A stretch of DNA of 64,000 nucleotides from the NCBI GenBank assembly GCA_032027205.1, contig JAVSMN010000001.1, positions 2,279,254-2,343,253 on the forward strand, read 5' to 3'. Of this stretch, positions 54,316 through 63,631 are shown piece after piece. Both the position numbers and the translations under genes were made by a program. The notes under the pieces were generated by a model. That model saw nothing but the letters and a program-made list of their open reading frames with translations. It was not told the DNA's origin and made no database searches. Position 1 is the stretch's first letter. The number at the start of each line of letters is the position of its first letter. Origin of the DNA: Zeimonas sp032027205 (GTDB taxonomy: Bacteria > Pseudomonadota > Gammaproteobacteria > Burkholderiales > Burkholderiaceae_E).

Positions 54316-54692
54316 CGCAACTCTCCCAGTCGCCTCAACACGTCGGCTTCGAGCGCCATCAGCACCGACCGTGTCTTTCGTTCGTGCTCGCTTCGCTCGT
54401 GAAGGTGCCGCATCAACGCGAACCTTGCGTCCTGCAGGTCGCCTGCAATGACGGCGCGCTGGCACGCGGCGCGGACGTCCAGGCCAGCCTTGACGAGGAC
54501 TCCCTCGTCGACCGCCACGAACACCTCGACGCCGTCCTCGCCTGTGTACGAGAGCAGGCCGGGACGCAGGAGCATGGCGCCGTCGGCGTGGCGGGGCAGC
54601 AGCGTGAAGGAGCCGCGGTCGGACTCCGCCGAGACCCGGGTGACCCGGGTGTCGAGGATGATTCCGGTCGGCACCGAAAGCAGCAGCTTCAT
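54312..54692 (-). CDS. atpC: N-type ATPase epsilon subunit
   Basis: A 126-aa protein with an N-terminal beta-sandwich (KLLLSVPTGIILDTRVTRVS, TLLPRHADGAMLLRPGLLSY) and a C-terminal helical part. It couples the gamma stalk to the rotor ring. It begins at the stop of atpD with an ATGA overlap. Confidence 0.9.
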   Translation of the reverse strand: MKLLLSVPTGIILDTRVTRVSAESDRGSFTLLPRHADGAMLLRPGLLSYTGEDGVEVFVAVDEGVLVKAGLDVRAACQRAVIAGDLQDARFALMRHLHERSEHERKTRSVLMALEADVLRRLGELR

Positions 54693-56104
54693 GCCGCCTC
54701 CGCGGGCTGCGGCAGCGCGCCGATCATGTACAGGCGCTGCTCGGGCACGTTGCGGTACTCGTCGTTCAGGATTGCCTCGCAGTCGTCGAGCAGCGTCTGC
54801 AGAGGTACGGTCGCCCCCGGGCGGCCGGTGAACGGCTCGGTGACGTGGAACGGTTGGGTGAGGTAGCGTTCGAGACGGCGCGCACGCGAGACCGTGCGCT
54901 GGTCGTCCTCGTTGAGCTCCTCGAGCCCGAGCATCGCGATGATGTCCTTGAGATCGTCGTAGGCGGCCAGGGTCGCGCGCACGGCTCCGGCCAGCTGGTA
55001 GTGGTGCTCGCCCATGATGGCCGGACTGAGGAGCGACGACGTCGAGGCGAGTGGGTCGACCGCGGGGTAGAAGCCCTGCGCGGCACGCGCGCGCGAAAGC
55101 ACGATCGAGGCCGAGAGGTGGCTGAAGGTGTGCACTACGGCGGGATCGGTGAAGTCGTCCGCCGGCACGTACACCGCCTGCACCGAGGTGATCGATGCAT
55201 GCCTCGTGCTGGCGATCCGCTCCTGCAGTTCGCCGAGGTCCCTCGCCAGCGTCGGCTGGTAGCCCATCTGCGAGGAGAGCTGGCCGAGCAGGCCCGAGAC
55301 CTCCATGCCCGCCTGCACGAAGCGGAACACGTTGTCGATCAGCAGCAGCACGTTGCGTTGCTCATCGTCCCTGAAGTGCTCCGCGATGGTCAGTGCGGTG
55401 TGACCCACGCGGAAGCGCGGACCCGGCGGTTCGCTCATCTGCCCGAAGACGAGGACCGTCTGGCCGAGCACGCCGGCGTCGCCGATCTCCCGGATCACTT
55501 CCTCGGCTTCCCGCGAGCGCTCCCCGATGCCGCAGAACACGCTCACGCCCTTGTGGCTGGCCGCCATGTTGTGAATGAGCTCCGAGATCAGGACGGTCTT
55601 GCCGACGCCCGCGCCGCCGAAAAGGCCGGCCTTGCCGCCGCCCTCGAGCGGGGCGAGCAGGTCGATTGCCTTGATGCCGGTGTGCAGGACCTCCGAGACG
55701 ACCGGGCGCTCGCGAAGCGGCACGGCAGCGCCGTACACGGCGCGGCGCACCCCGGCAATCGGCTCGCCGCCGTCGATCGCGTGGCCGAAAACATCGACCA
55801 CGCGACCGAGGAGCTCGCTGCTCACGTTGACGGTCAGCGGTGCGCCCGTCGCCTCGAAGCGCGTGCCGCGCGCCAGGCCGCTCGTCACGCCGAACGCGAG
55901 ACAGCGCGCAGTGCGGCTGTCGACGTGCGACGAGACCTCCAGTTGCAGCCCGCTCTCCGACCTCAGCAGTTCGCGCACATCGGGGAGAGGGCCATCGAAG
56001 CGGACGTCGACGACGGAACCGCGGACGGCAGTGACGGTCCCCGAGGTCGCTTCTTCGGCATCGATGCCGCGGGCGGATTCCGGGTGTGGGCGCTTGTCGC
56101 TCAC
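54689..56104 (-). CDS. atpD: N-type ATPase beta subunit (catalytic)
   Basis: A 471-aa catalytic subunit. The P-loop is GGAGVGKTV and the catalytic Glu lies in IGERSREAEE. Other marks are LIDNVFRFVQAGMEVSGLLG and a DELSEED-equivalent LGLEELNEDD. The GTG start at 56104 gives SDKRPHPESARG; the frame is open to 56515 but that stretch overlaps mrpA and has no family resemblance. First gene of the nine-gene operon atpDCQRBEFAG. Confidence 0.94.
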   Translation of the reverse strand: MSDKRPHPESARGIDAEEATSGTVTAVRGSVVDVRFDGPLPDVRELLRSESGLQLEVSSHVDSRTARCLAFGVTSGLARGTRFEATGAPLTVNVSSELLGRVVDVFGHAIDGGEPIAGVRRAVYGAAVPLRERPVVSEVLHTGIKAIDLLAPLEGGGKAGLFGGAGVGKTVLISELIHNMAASHKGVSVFCGIGERSREAEEVIREIGDAGVLGQTVLVFGQMSEPPGPRFRVGHTALTIAEHFRDDEQRNVLLLIDNVFRFVQAGMEVSGLLGQLSSQMGYQPTLARDLGELQERIASTRHASITSVQAVYVPADDFTDPAVVHTFSHLSASIVLSRARAAQGFYPAVDPLASTSSLLSPAIMGEHHYQLAGAVRATLAAYDDLKDIIAMLGLEELNEDDQRTVSRARRLERYLTQPFHVTEPFTGRPGATVPLQTLLDDCEAILNDEYRNVPEQRLYMIGALPQPAEAA

Positions 56105-56153
56105 GTCGAGATTGCGGTATCGCTTGCGCTGTACTTTCGAACCCCGACGCAGA

Positions 56154-56159
56154 TATAAC
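56154..56159 (+). promoter_or_regulatory. Possible -10 element for the mrp operon
   Basis: TATAAC in the 148-bp divergent interval between atpD and mrpA. No good -35 hexamer is seen at 16-18 bp. Confidence 0.25.
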
Positions 56160-56197
56160 ACAGCAGTTCTGGCGATCGACGGCCGGTCCTCGACGGC

Positions 56198-56243
56198 GGT
56201 CGGTGGCGCCACATGATCTGATACGCTCGATCGCCCACCGACC
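56198..56243. repeat. Inverted repeat just upstream of mrpA
   Basis: GGTCGGTGG (56198-56206) and CCACCGACC (56235-56243) are perfect 9-bp complements around a 28-nt loop. The right arm ends nine bases before the mrpA ATG, so a hairpin in the leader would cover the ribosome-binding region. An operator is the other possibility. Confidence 0.5.
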
Positions 56244-56252
56244 CGATCGCGG

Positions 56253-59129
56253 ATGTCGCTCGCCCTACTGATCGCTCTTCCTTTCCTCGGCAGCGTCATC
56301 GCGGCGCTGATGCCGCCGAACGCCCGCAACGCGGAGTCCACGCTGGCCGGCGCGCTTTCGATCGCCGCCACGGTGTGGGTGGCGTCGCTCTTCCCGCAGG
56401 TGCGCGATGGCGGCGTCGTGCGCGAGCAGATCTCCTGGCTTCCTTCGTTCGGGCTCGACCTGGTCGTGCGCATCGACGGTTTCGCGTGGATGTTCGCGAT
56501 GATGGTCACCGGCATCGGCGCGCTCGTCGTTCTCTATGCGCGCTACTACATGTCGCCGTCCGATCCGGTCGCGCGCTTCTTCTCGTTCCTGCTCGCGTTC
56601 ATGGGGTCGATGCTCGGCGTCGTCACGGCCGGCAACCTGATACAGCTCGTCTTCTTCTGGGAGCTGACCAGCCTCTTCTCGTTCCTGCTGATCGGCTATT
56701 GGCACCACCGGCGCGACGCGCGGCGCGGCGCGCGCATGGCACTGGTGGTCACCGGAGGGGGCGGCCTGTCGCTGCTCGCCGGCGTGCTGCTGCTCGGGCG
56801 CATCGTCGGCTCCTTCGACCTCGATGCCGTGCTCGCAGCGCGCGCCGCGATCGTCGCGCATCCGCTGTACCTGCCGATGCTGCTGCTGGTGCTGCTGGGT
56901 GCGCTGACCAAGAGCGCGCAGTTCCCGTTCCAGTTCTGGCTGCCCCACGCGATGGCGGCGCCCACGCCGGTGTCGGCCTATCTGCACTCGGCGACGATGG
57001 TCAAGGCGGGCGTGTTCCTGATGGCCCGGTTGTGGCCGGTGCTGGCCGGAACCGATCCGTGGTTCTGGATCGTCGGCGGTGCGGGACTCGTCACGCTGGT
57101 GTTCGGCGCCTACATCGCGATGTTCCAGAATGACCTGAAGGGACTGCTCGCCTATTCGACCGTCAGCCACCTGGGGCTGATCACGTTGCTGCTCGGGCTG
57201 AACAGCGCGACCGCGACGGTGGCTGCCGTGTTCCACATGCTGAATCACGCCACCTTCAAGGCTTCGCTGTTCATGGCGGCGGGCATCGCCGACCACGAGA
57301 GCGGTACGCGCGACCTTCGGCGGTTGCGCGGACTCATGCATGCGATGCCGATCACGGCGACATTGGCGCTGGTGGCGAGCGCGGCGATGGCCGGCGTGCC
57401 GCTGCTCAACGGTTTCCTGTCGAAGGAGATGTTCTTCGCCGAAACGGTGTTCATGCAGTCGGCGCCGTGGGTCGAGATCGTGCTGCCGGCAGCGGCGACG
57501 CTGGCCGGTATCTTCGCGGTCGTCTACTCGCTGCGGTTCGGCTGGGGCACTTCCTTCGGCCCGTTGCCCACCGACCTGCCGCGCATCCCGCACGAGCCGC
57601 CGCGCTGGATGCGCGTCCCGGTCGAGTTGCTCGTGCTCGCCTGCCTCGTCGTCGGGATCGTCCCCGGCTGGTCGGTCGGTCCGGCGCTGGCTGCCGCTGC
57701 GCTACCCGTGGTCGGCGGCACGCTGCCGCCCTACAGCCTGGCCGTCTGGCACGGTTTCACCGCGCCGCTGGCGATGAGCCTGGTGGCGATGGCGGGCGGC
57801 GCCATCGGCTATCGGTGGCTGCGCCGCGCGCTGGACAACGGGCTGCGCGGCACGCCGCTCGTCCGCCACCTCGACGGCAAGCGGGCGTTCGAGTGGGCGA
57901 CGATTGCAGCCAACACTGGCGCACGGCGCCTGATGCGCGCGCTCGGATCGAACCGCCTGCAGGCACAACTGTTCTGGATGGTCGCGCTCACGCTGCTCGC
58001 CGCCTGGGCCGCGCTCGGCTTCGACGGCATCAGCTGGGGCGATCGGCCGCGCGTCGCGCCGTCGCCGGTGTTCGTCGGCATGTGGGCGATCGGCATCGTC
58101 GCCGCGATCGCTGCGGCAGCGCAGGCGAAGTTCCACCGGCTCGCGGCGGTGACGATGCTCGCCATCGCCGGCGTCGTCACCTGCGTCACGTTCCTCTGGT
58201 TCTCGGCGCCCGATCTCGCGCTCACGCAACTGGCGGTGGAGGTGGTCACGACGGTGCTGTTCCTGCTCGGACTGCGCTGGCTGCCCAGGCGCGTCGTCGA
58301 GGAGGATGCGCGTGTCGCGCTGCGCGCGCGCACGCGCCGCGCGCGCGACCTCGTGCTCGCGATCGTAGTCGGCGCGGGCACCGCTGCGCTGTCGTACGCG
58401 ATGCTCACGCGCGAGGCGCCGCAGAGCATCTCGCCGTTCCTGCTCGCGCGCGCGCTGCCCGACGGCGGCGGGCGCAACGTCGTCAACGTCACGCTGGTCG
58501 ATTTCCGCAGCTTCGACACGATGGGCGAAATCGCCGTGCTCGGCATCGTCGCGCTCGTCGTCTACGCGCTGTTGCGCCGTTTCCGGCCGCCGCGCGAAAG
58601 CATCGTTCCCGAGCAACAGAAGCCGGGCATCGCCGGCGATCCGCTCGACGACGTGCTCGAGCCCGCACCCGGGGCCGATCCCGGCATCGGCTACCGCACG
58701 GTGCCGGCGGTGCTCGTTCGGCTGCTGTTGCCGATCGCCTTCGTCATCGCGCTGCACCTGTTCCTGCGCGGGCACGACGCGCCTGGCGGCGGATTCGTCG
58801 CCGGCCTCGTCGTCGCGATCGCGTTCCTCACGCAATACGTGGTGCTCGGCACGGTGTGGATCGAGTCGCGGATCCACCTGCGCACGCCGTGGTGGATCGC
58901 CACCGGGCTGCTGCTGGTCGTCGCCACCGGAGCGGGGGCGATCTTCTTCGGCTATCCGTTCCTCACGACGCACACGGCGCACGTGCCGATGCCGTGGGGC
59001 GGCGAGGCGCACTGGGCGAGTGCGCTGCTGTTCGACGCGGGCGTATTCGCCGTCGTCGTCGGCGCCACGCTGCTGATGCTCATCGCGCTCGCGCACCAGT
59101 CGCTGCGCGCGCATCGCAGGCCCGGCTGA
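56253..59129 (+). CDS. mnhA: Mrp/Mnh cation/H+ antiporter subunit A (fused A+B type)
   Basis: A 958-aa membrane protein. Residues about 1-500 resemble the complex I NuoL-type antiporter unit (VFFWELTSLFSFLLIGYWHH, LPHAMAAPTPVSAYLHSATM, VKAGVFLMARLWP, LLAYSTVSHLGLI). After a linker, the MbhD/MnhA C-terminal helices (TMLAIAGVVTCVTFLWFSAP) and an MnhB-like domain (FRGHDAPGGGFVAGLVVAIA-type, residues about 820-950) are fused, so no separate mnhB exists. It is the largest proton-path subunit and is divergent from the N-ATPase operon. Confidence 0.93.
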   Translation: MSLALLIALPFLGSVIAALMPPNARNAESTLAGALSIAATVWVASLFPQVRDGGVVREQISWLPSFGLDLVVRIDGFAWMFAMMVTGIGALVVLYARYYMSPSDPVARFFSFLLAFMGSMLGVVTAGNLIQLVFFWELTSLFSFLLIGYWHHRRDARRGARMALVVTGGGGLSLLAGVLLLGRIVGSFDLDAVLAARAAIVAHPLYLPMLLLVLLGALTKSAQFPFQFWLPHAMAAPTPVSAYLHSATMVKAGVFLMARLWPVLAGTDPWFWIVGGAGLVTLVFGAYIAMFQNDLKGLLAYSTVSHLGLITLLLGLNSATATVAAVFHMLNHATFKASLFMAAGIADHESGTRDLRRLRGLMHAMPITATLALVASAAMAGVPLLNGFLSKEMFFAETVFMQSAPWVEIVLPAAATLAGIFAVVYSLRFGWGTSFGPLPTDLPRIPHEPPRWMRVPVELLVLACLVVGIVPGWSVGPALAAAALPVVGGTLPPYSLAVWHGFTAPLAMSLVAMAGGAIGYRWLRRALDNGLRGTPLVRHLDGKRAFEWATIAANTGARRLMRALGSNRLQAQLFWMVALTLLAAWAALGFDGISWGDRPRVAPSPVFVGMWAIGIVAAIAAAAQAKFHRLAAVTMLAIAGVVTCVTFLWFSAPDLALTQLAVEVVTTVLFLLGLRWLPRRVVEEDARVALRARTRRARDLVLAIVVGAGTAALSYAMLTREAPQSISPFLLARALPDGGGRNVVNVTLVDFRSFDTMGEIAVLGIVALVVYALLRRFRPPRESIVPEQQKPGIAGDPLDDVLEPAPGADPGIGYRTVPAVLVRLLLPIAFVIALHLFLRGHDAPGGGFVAGLVVAIAFLTQYVVLGTVWIESRIHLRTPWWIATGLLLVVATGAGAIFFGYPFLTTHTAHVPMPWGGEAHWASALLFDAGVFAVVVGATLLMLIALAHQSLRAHRRPG

Positions 59130-59470
59130 TGGAAGTCGTTCTCGCTACCGCCATCGGCGTGCTCGCCGCCTCGGGCGTCTGGCTGCTGCTGCGCCCGCGC
59201 ACCTTCCAGGTGCTGATGGGCCTGTCGCTGCTGTCGTACGCGGTGAACCTGTTCATCTTCAGCATGGGGAGCCTGTCGATCGACCAGCCGCCGATCGTCG
59301 TGCCGGGCGTGCCCCACGACCTGCAGCACTACACCGACCCGTTGCCGCAGGCGCTGGTGCTCACCGCGATCGTCATCAACTTCGCCATGACCGCGCTGTT
59401 CCTCGTCGTGCTGCTCGCGCTGCGCGGGCTGTCCGGCACCGACCACGTCGACGGACGGGAGGAAACGTGA
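59129..59470 (+). CDS. mnhC: Mrp/Mnh antiporter subunit C
   Basis: A 113-aa NuoK-like protein with three helices, including GVWLLLRPRTFQVLMGLSLL and DPLPQALVLTAIVINFAMTA, which is the MnhC signature. The ATG at 59129 shares one base with the mnhA stop (TGATG). Confidence 0.93.
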   Translation: MEVVLATAIGVLAASGVWLLLRPRTFQVLMGLSLLSYAVNLFIFSMGSLSIDQPPIVVPGVPHDLQHYTDPLPQALVLTAIVINFAMTALFLVVLLALRGLSGTDHVDGREET

Positions 59471-61131
59471 TCGAGTGGGCGAAGGCGGCGATGCCGCACC
59501 TGATCGTCGCTCCGATCGTGTTGCCGCTGGCCACCGCGGCGCTCATGCTGTTCGTCGCCGAGCGCCGCCGCCGCCTGCGTGCGACGCTGAACGTGCTCTC
59601 CAGCGTCGCCGCGCTCGCCGTGGCGATCGCGCTGCTCGTTCTGGTCAACGAGCGAGACGCGGCGGCGGTCGGCGTTTACCTGCCGGCGAACTGGCCTGCG
59701 CCCTTCGGCATCGTGCTCGTGGTGGACCGCCTGTCGGCGATGATGCTCGTCGTCACGAGCGTCATCGCGCTCGCGGCGCTCGTCTATTCGGTGGCGCGCT
59801 GGGACCGGGCCGGCGTCTATTTCCATCCGCTTTTCCAGCTCCAGCTGATGGGGGTGAACGGCGCATTCCTCACCGCCGACGTCTTCAACCTGTTCGTGTT
59901 CTTCGAGATCCTGCTCGCTGCATCCTACGGATTGCTGCTGCACGGCTCGGGCGCGGCGCGCGTGCGCGCCGGACTGCATTACATCGCGGTGAACCTGTTC
60001 GCGTCGTCGCTGTTCCTTGTAGGGGTGGCGGTGCTGTACGGCGCTGCGGGAACGCTGAATCTGGCGGATTTCGCCGCGCGCATTCCGCAGGTGGCGGCGG
60101 CCGACCGGCCGCTGCTGCACGCCGGCGCCGCGATCCTCGCGGTTGCTTTCCTGGCGAAGGCCGCGATGTGGCCGCTGAACTTCTGGCTCGTTCCGGCCTA
60201 CTCCGCCGCCGGGGCGCCGGTGGCCGCGGTGTTCGCCATCCTGACCAAGGTCGGCGTCTACGCGATCCTGCGCGTCTGGACGCTGCTCTTCGGCGTCGAC
60301 GCCGGCGAGTCGACGAATTTCGGCGGCGCGGCGCTCAGCTGGATCGGCATGGCGAGCCTGGCGGTGGCGGCGATCGGAATGCTGGCTTCGCACCACCCGG
60401 GCCGGCTCGCCGCGTGGAGCGTCGTCATCTCGTCGGCGACGCTGATCGCCGCGATCGGCTTCGCGCGGCCGGCGCTGACCGCGGGCGCGCTCTTCTACCT
60501 GATCGGATCGACCTTCGCGCTGGCGGCGCTGTTCCTGCTCGTCGAACTGATCGACCGCGCGCGCGAAGTGGAGCCAAAGGTACCGCCCGACGATGCGGAC
60601 CCGCTGCCGTTTTCGGTTGAATACATCGAGCGGCCCGATTCGAATCTCGACGAGGACGAGACGGTGCTGATCGGCCGCACGATCCCCGGCGCGCTCGCCT
60701 TTCTCGGCCTGGCGTTCATCCTGTGCGCGCTGATGATCGCCGGCCTGCCTCCGCTGTCGGGCTTTCTCGGCAAGTTCGCGATGCTGTCGTCGGCGCTCGC
60801 GCCCGAGCCCGGACTGTCCGCGGATCCCCTGGCGGCGCCAGGGGTGGCGGCCCTCGCGATGGTCGCGGTGCTGATCGGTTCGGGCTTCCTGTCGCTCGTC
60901 GCGCTGTCGCGCGCGGGCATCCGCTACTTCTGGGCGCCGCAGGAGCGCGCCGCGCCGCGCTTGCGCGTGATCGAAACTCTGCCGATCGCGGCGCTGCTCG
61001 CGCTGTGCGCTCTGTTGACGATCCGCGCCGAGCCGGTGATGCGCTACACGGCCAACGCTGCCCAGGCGCTGCATCGACCGGCGGCGTACGTCGATGCCGT
61101 GCTCACCGCGCGGCCGGTGGAACGGCAATGA
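59467..61131 (+). CDS. mnhD: Mrp/Mnh antiporter subunit D
   Basis: A 554-aa NuoN/M-like antiporter subunit with about 14 helices. Conserved motifs: NAFLTADVFNLFVFFEILLA-type (residues about 133-153), FLAKAAMWPLNFWLVPAYSA and ILTKVGVYAILRVW with the key Lys residues. A loop of about 40 acidic residues (about 365-400, EPKVPPDDADPLPF) interrupts the later helices. GTG start overlapping the mnhC stop. Confidence 0.93.
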   Translation: MIEWAKAAMPHLIVAPIVLPLATAALMLFVAERRRRLRATLNVLSSVAALAVAIALLVLVNERDAAAVGVYLPANWPAPFGIVLVVDRLSAMMLVVTSVIALAALVYSVARWDRAGVYFHPLFQLQLMGVNGAFLTADVFNLFVFFEILLAASYGLLLHGSGAARVRAGLHYIAVNLFASSLFLVGVAVLYGAAGTLNLADFAARIPQVAAADRPLLHAGAAILAVAFLAKAAMWPLNFWLVPAYSAAGAPVAAVFAILTKVGVYAILRVWTLLFGVDAGESTNFGGAALSWIGMASLAVAAIGMLASHHPGRLAAWSVVISSATLIAAIGFARPALTAGALFYLIGSTFALAALFLLVELIDRAREVEPKVPPDDADPLPFSVEYIERPDSNLDEDETVLIGRTIPGALAFLGLAFILCALMIAGLPPLSGFLGKFAMLSSALAPEPGLSADPLAAPGVAALAMVAVLIGSGFLSLVALSRAGIRYFWAPQERAAPRLRVIETLPIAALLALCALLTIRAEPVMRYTANAAQALHRPAAYVDAVLTARPVERQ

Positions 61132-61622
61132 GGCGAGTGCTGCCGGCGCCGCTGCTCAGCGTCGCACTGTTCGTGCTCTGGCTCGTGCTGGCGCGCTCGG
61201 CGAGTCCCGGGCAGCTGATCATCGCTGCGATCGTCGCAGTGGCGATGCCGTTGCTCACCGCGCCGTTGCTGCCGCTGCGACCGCATATTCGCCGTCCGTG
61301 GACCCTCGTGCGACTGATCCTGCGCGTGGGCGGCGACGTCGTCGTCTCCAACATCGCGGTGGCGCGCGGGGCGCTGCGTTCCGCCGGCCGGTTGCCCGGC
61401 GGACGCTTCGTGCGCATGACGCTGGAGTTGCACGATCCGCACGCGATCGCGGCGCTGGCGACGATCACGACGGTGATCCCGGGCACCGTCTGGACCGAGC
61501 TCGCCGGCGATCGAAGCTGGTACATGCTGCACGTGTTCGACCTCGGCGAAGACGACGTCGATGCCTTCGTCGCGCGCTACAAGGCGCGCTACGAGCACCC
61601 GCTTAAGGAGATCTTCGAATGA
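61128..61622 (+). CDS. mnhE: Mrp/Mnh antiporter subunit E
   Basis: A 164-aa protein: two or three N-terminal helices, then a soluble domain with the MnhE signature ALATITTVIPGTVWTELAGD and MLHVFDL. ATGA overlap with mnhD and with mnhF. Confidence 0.92.
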   Translation: MRRVLPAPLLSVALFVLWLVLARSASPGQLIIAAIVAVAMPLLTAPLLPLRPHIRRPWTLVRLILRVGGDVVVSNIAVARGALRSAGRLPGGRFVRMTLELHDPHAIAALATITTVIPGTVWTELAGDRSWYMLHVFDLGEDDVDAFVARYKARYEHPLKEIFE

Positions 61623-61897
61623 GTCCGCTGCTGCACATGGCCTCGCTGGCGACGCTCGTGCTGCTCGTCATCGCGATGGCGCTCGCACTCGCGCGAGTGC
61701 TGCGCGGCCCGAGCGCGCAGGATCGGATCCTTGCGCTCGATTTCCTCTACGTCGTCGCGATGCTCGTGATGCTGGTGCTCGGTCTTCGCTCCGGTGGGAC
61801 GATGTATTTCGAGGCCGCGCTGATCATCGCCCTGTTCGGTTACGTCAGCACGGCGGTGCTGGGCAAGTTCCTGTTCCGGGGGGAGATCATCGAATGA
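61619..61897 (+). CDS. mnhF: Mrp/Mnh antiporter subunit F
   Basis: A 92-aa, three-helix protein with the family motif RVLRGPSAQDRILALDFLY and the acidic YFEAALIIALFGYVSTAVLG. Overlaps both neighbours by 4 bp. Confidence 0.92.
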   Translation: MSPLLHMASLATLVLLVIAMALALARVLRGPSAQDRILALDFLYVVAMLVMLVLGLRSGGTMYFEAALIIALFGYVSTAVLGKFLFRGEIIE

Positions 61898-62292
61898 GCG
61901 CCGAAGCGTTCCCCGCGCTTGCGCTCACGCCGCTGTGGGTCGACATCGTCGTCTCGCTGCTGCTGCTCAACGGCGCCGCGTTCTGCGTCGTCGGCGCGAC
62001 CGGGCTGCTGCGCTTTCCGCATTTCTTCCTGCGCGCGCACCCGGCAGCGCTGCCGTACACGATGGGGACGTGGTCGATCGCCGCGGCCTCGGTGCTGTGG
62101 TTCAGCGCGACGCAGGGCGCGCTGTCGATCCAGCCGTGGACGGTGGTGGTGATCTTGCCGATCGGCGCGCCGGTGGCAGTCGTGTTCCTTGCGCGGGCGG
62201 CGCTGTTCCGGCTGCGGCGCATGGGGCGAGTGGGGGCGGTTGCGGCAGGCGACAACGAGGCGCCGCGCGACGGCGGGCAGGCGAGAGACTGA
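61894..62292 (+). CDS. mnhG: Mrp/Mnh antiporter subunit G
   Basis: A 132-aa, three-helix protein with GAAFCVVGATGLLRFPHFFL and RAHPAALPYTMGTW, the MnhG signature (G..RFPD.Y.R.HAA). It ends the operon and is convergent with ttcA. The hydrophilic tail after residue 105 is variable. Confidence 0.9.
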   Translation: MSAEAFPALALTPLWVDIVVSLLLLNGAAFCVVGATGLLRFPHFFLRAHPAALPYTMGTWSIAAASVLWFSATQGALSIQPWTVVVILPIGAPVAVVFLARAALFRLRRMGRVGAVAAGDNEAPRDGGQARD

Positions 62293-62342
62293 GGGGCGGG
62301 GCGCGCCGCAACCGACGCCCGCGAACGACCCCGGCAGCCACG

Positions 62343-63236
62343 TCAGCCCGCGCCCGCCGGCCGCTCGAACTCGGGGTCCGGATCGAAAGCGCGATCGCCG
62401 TCGACGGAGGGCTCGCCGGTGATGCGCAACCCGGAGAAGTCCCACGCCGAGCGGTCGAGCAGATGCGAGGGGACGACGCGCCCGAGCGATGCGAAGACGT
62501 TCTCCACGCGACCCGGGTGGCGCCGCTCCCATTCGCGCAGCATCTGCTTGATCTCGCGCCGTTTCAGGTTCTCCTGCGAGCCGCACAGGTTGCACGGGAT
62601 GATCGGGAACGCGCGCCATTCGGCGTAGGCGACGAGATCCTCTTCCTTCACGTAGGCGAGCGGGCGGATCACCATGTGGCGGCCGTCGTCGGAGACGAGC
62701 TTCGGCGGCATCGACTTGAGCTTGCCGCCGAAGAACAGGTTCAGGAAGAAGGTCTCGAGGATGTCGTCCCGATGGTGGCCGAGCGCGATCTTCGTCGCAC
62801 CCAGTTCGTCGGCTACGCGGTAGAGGATGCCGCGTCGCAGTCGCGAGCACAGCGAGCACATCGTGCGTCCCTGCGGGATCACGCGGGTGACGATCGAGTA
62901 GGTGTCCTGCGCCTCGATGTGGAAGGGGACGTCGAGCGTTCGCAGGTAGTCGGGCAGCACGTGCTCGGGGAAGCCGGGCTGCTTCTGGTCGAGGTTCACC
63001 GCGACCAGTTCGAAGTCGATCGGCGCGCGCGTGCGCAGCGTGCGCAGCAGGTCGAGCAGCGCATAACTGTCCTTGCCGCCCGACAGGCAGACCATGACCC
63101 GGTCGCCCGCCTCGATCATGCCGAAGTCGACGATCGCCTCGCCGGTGAGCCGCAGCAGGCGCTTGTGCAGCTTGTTTCGTTCGTAGTCGCGCTTGCGCTG
63201 CTGCTCGTGCGAGCCTTCGGCGATACGTAGGCTCAC
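62343..63236 (-). CDS. ttcA: tRNA 2-thiocytidine biosynthesis protein
   Basis: A 297-aa enzyme that thiolates C32 of certain tRNAs. The PP-loop is CLSGGKDSYALLD. The cluster-binding cysteines are MCSLCSRLRRG and PCNLCGSQENLKR, and there is a GHHRDDILETFFLNLFF motif. I prefer GTG 63236 (VSLRIAEGSHEQ), which overlaps the folB stop by 4 bp, over the four-codon-longer GTG 63248. Confidence 0.95.
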   Translation of the reverse strand: MSLRIAEGSHEQQRKRDYERNKLHKRLLRLTGEAIVDFGMIEAGDRVMVCLSGGKDSYALLDLLRTLRTRAPIDFELVAVNLDQKQPGFPEHVLPDYLRTLDVPFHIEAQDTYSIVTRVIPQGRTMCSLCSRLRRGILYRVADELGATKIALGHHRDDILETFFLNLFFGGKLKSMPPKLVSDDGRHMVIRPLAYVKEEDLVAYAEWRAFPIIPCNLCGSQENLKRREIKQMLREWERRHPGRVENVFASLGRVVPSHLLDRSAWDFSGLRITGEPSVDGDRAFDPDPEFERPAGAG

Positions 63237-63619
63237 GCGAACCTCCACACTTCGACGCGAACGGAACGCGCGCGCGGCAGCGGCTGCGGCTTGGTTACCG
63301 ACACTCTCAGCGCGCGCAGCCCGGGCAGCCTGGCGAGTTCGTCGGCGAGTTCGCCGCAGATCGTCTCGACCAGACGAAAGCGCCGGTCGCCGCCGACCAG
63401 TCGCTCGACCGCTTCGACCACGCGTTCATAGTTGACGGTTTCCGAGAGCAGGTCGCGGCGCCGCTGGCGCGTGACATCGGGGACGTAGAGCTCGACGTCG
63501 ATGACGATCGGACGCCGCTTGGCCTGCTCGCGCTCGTAGACGCCGAGGAAGCAGTCGATCTCGATGTCCTGCACGAGGACGCGATAGCAGTCGGGGAATG
63601 CGTGGATGTCGGTTGTCAT
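63233..63619 (-). CDS. folB: Dihydroneopterin aldolase
   Basis: A 128-aa folate-pathway enzyme. Motifs: VQDIEIDCFLGVYEREQAKR, NYERVVEAVERLV and RFRLVETICGELADEL, with the catalytic Glu and Lys (VSVTKPQPLP). It follows the reductase gene by 12 bp and overlaps ttcA, so it lies in a pteridine/folate unit. Confidence 0.94.
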   Translation of the reverse strand: MTTDIHAFPDCYRVLVQDIEIDCFLGVYEREQAKRRPIVIDVELYVPDVTRQRRRDLLSETVNYERVVEAVERLVGGDRRFRLVETICGELADELARLPGLRALRVSVTKPQPLPRARSVRVEVWRFA

Positions 63620-63631
63620 CGGATTCGCCGT

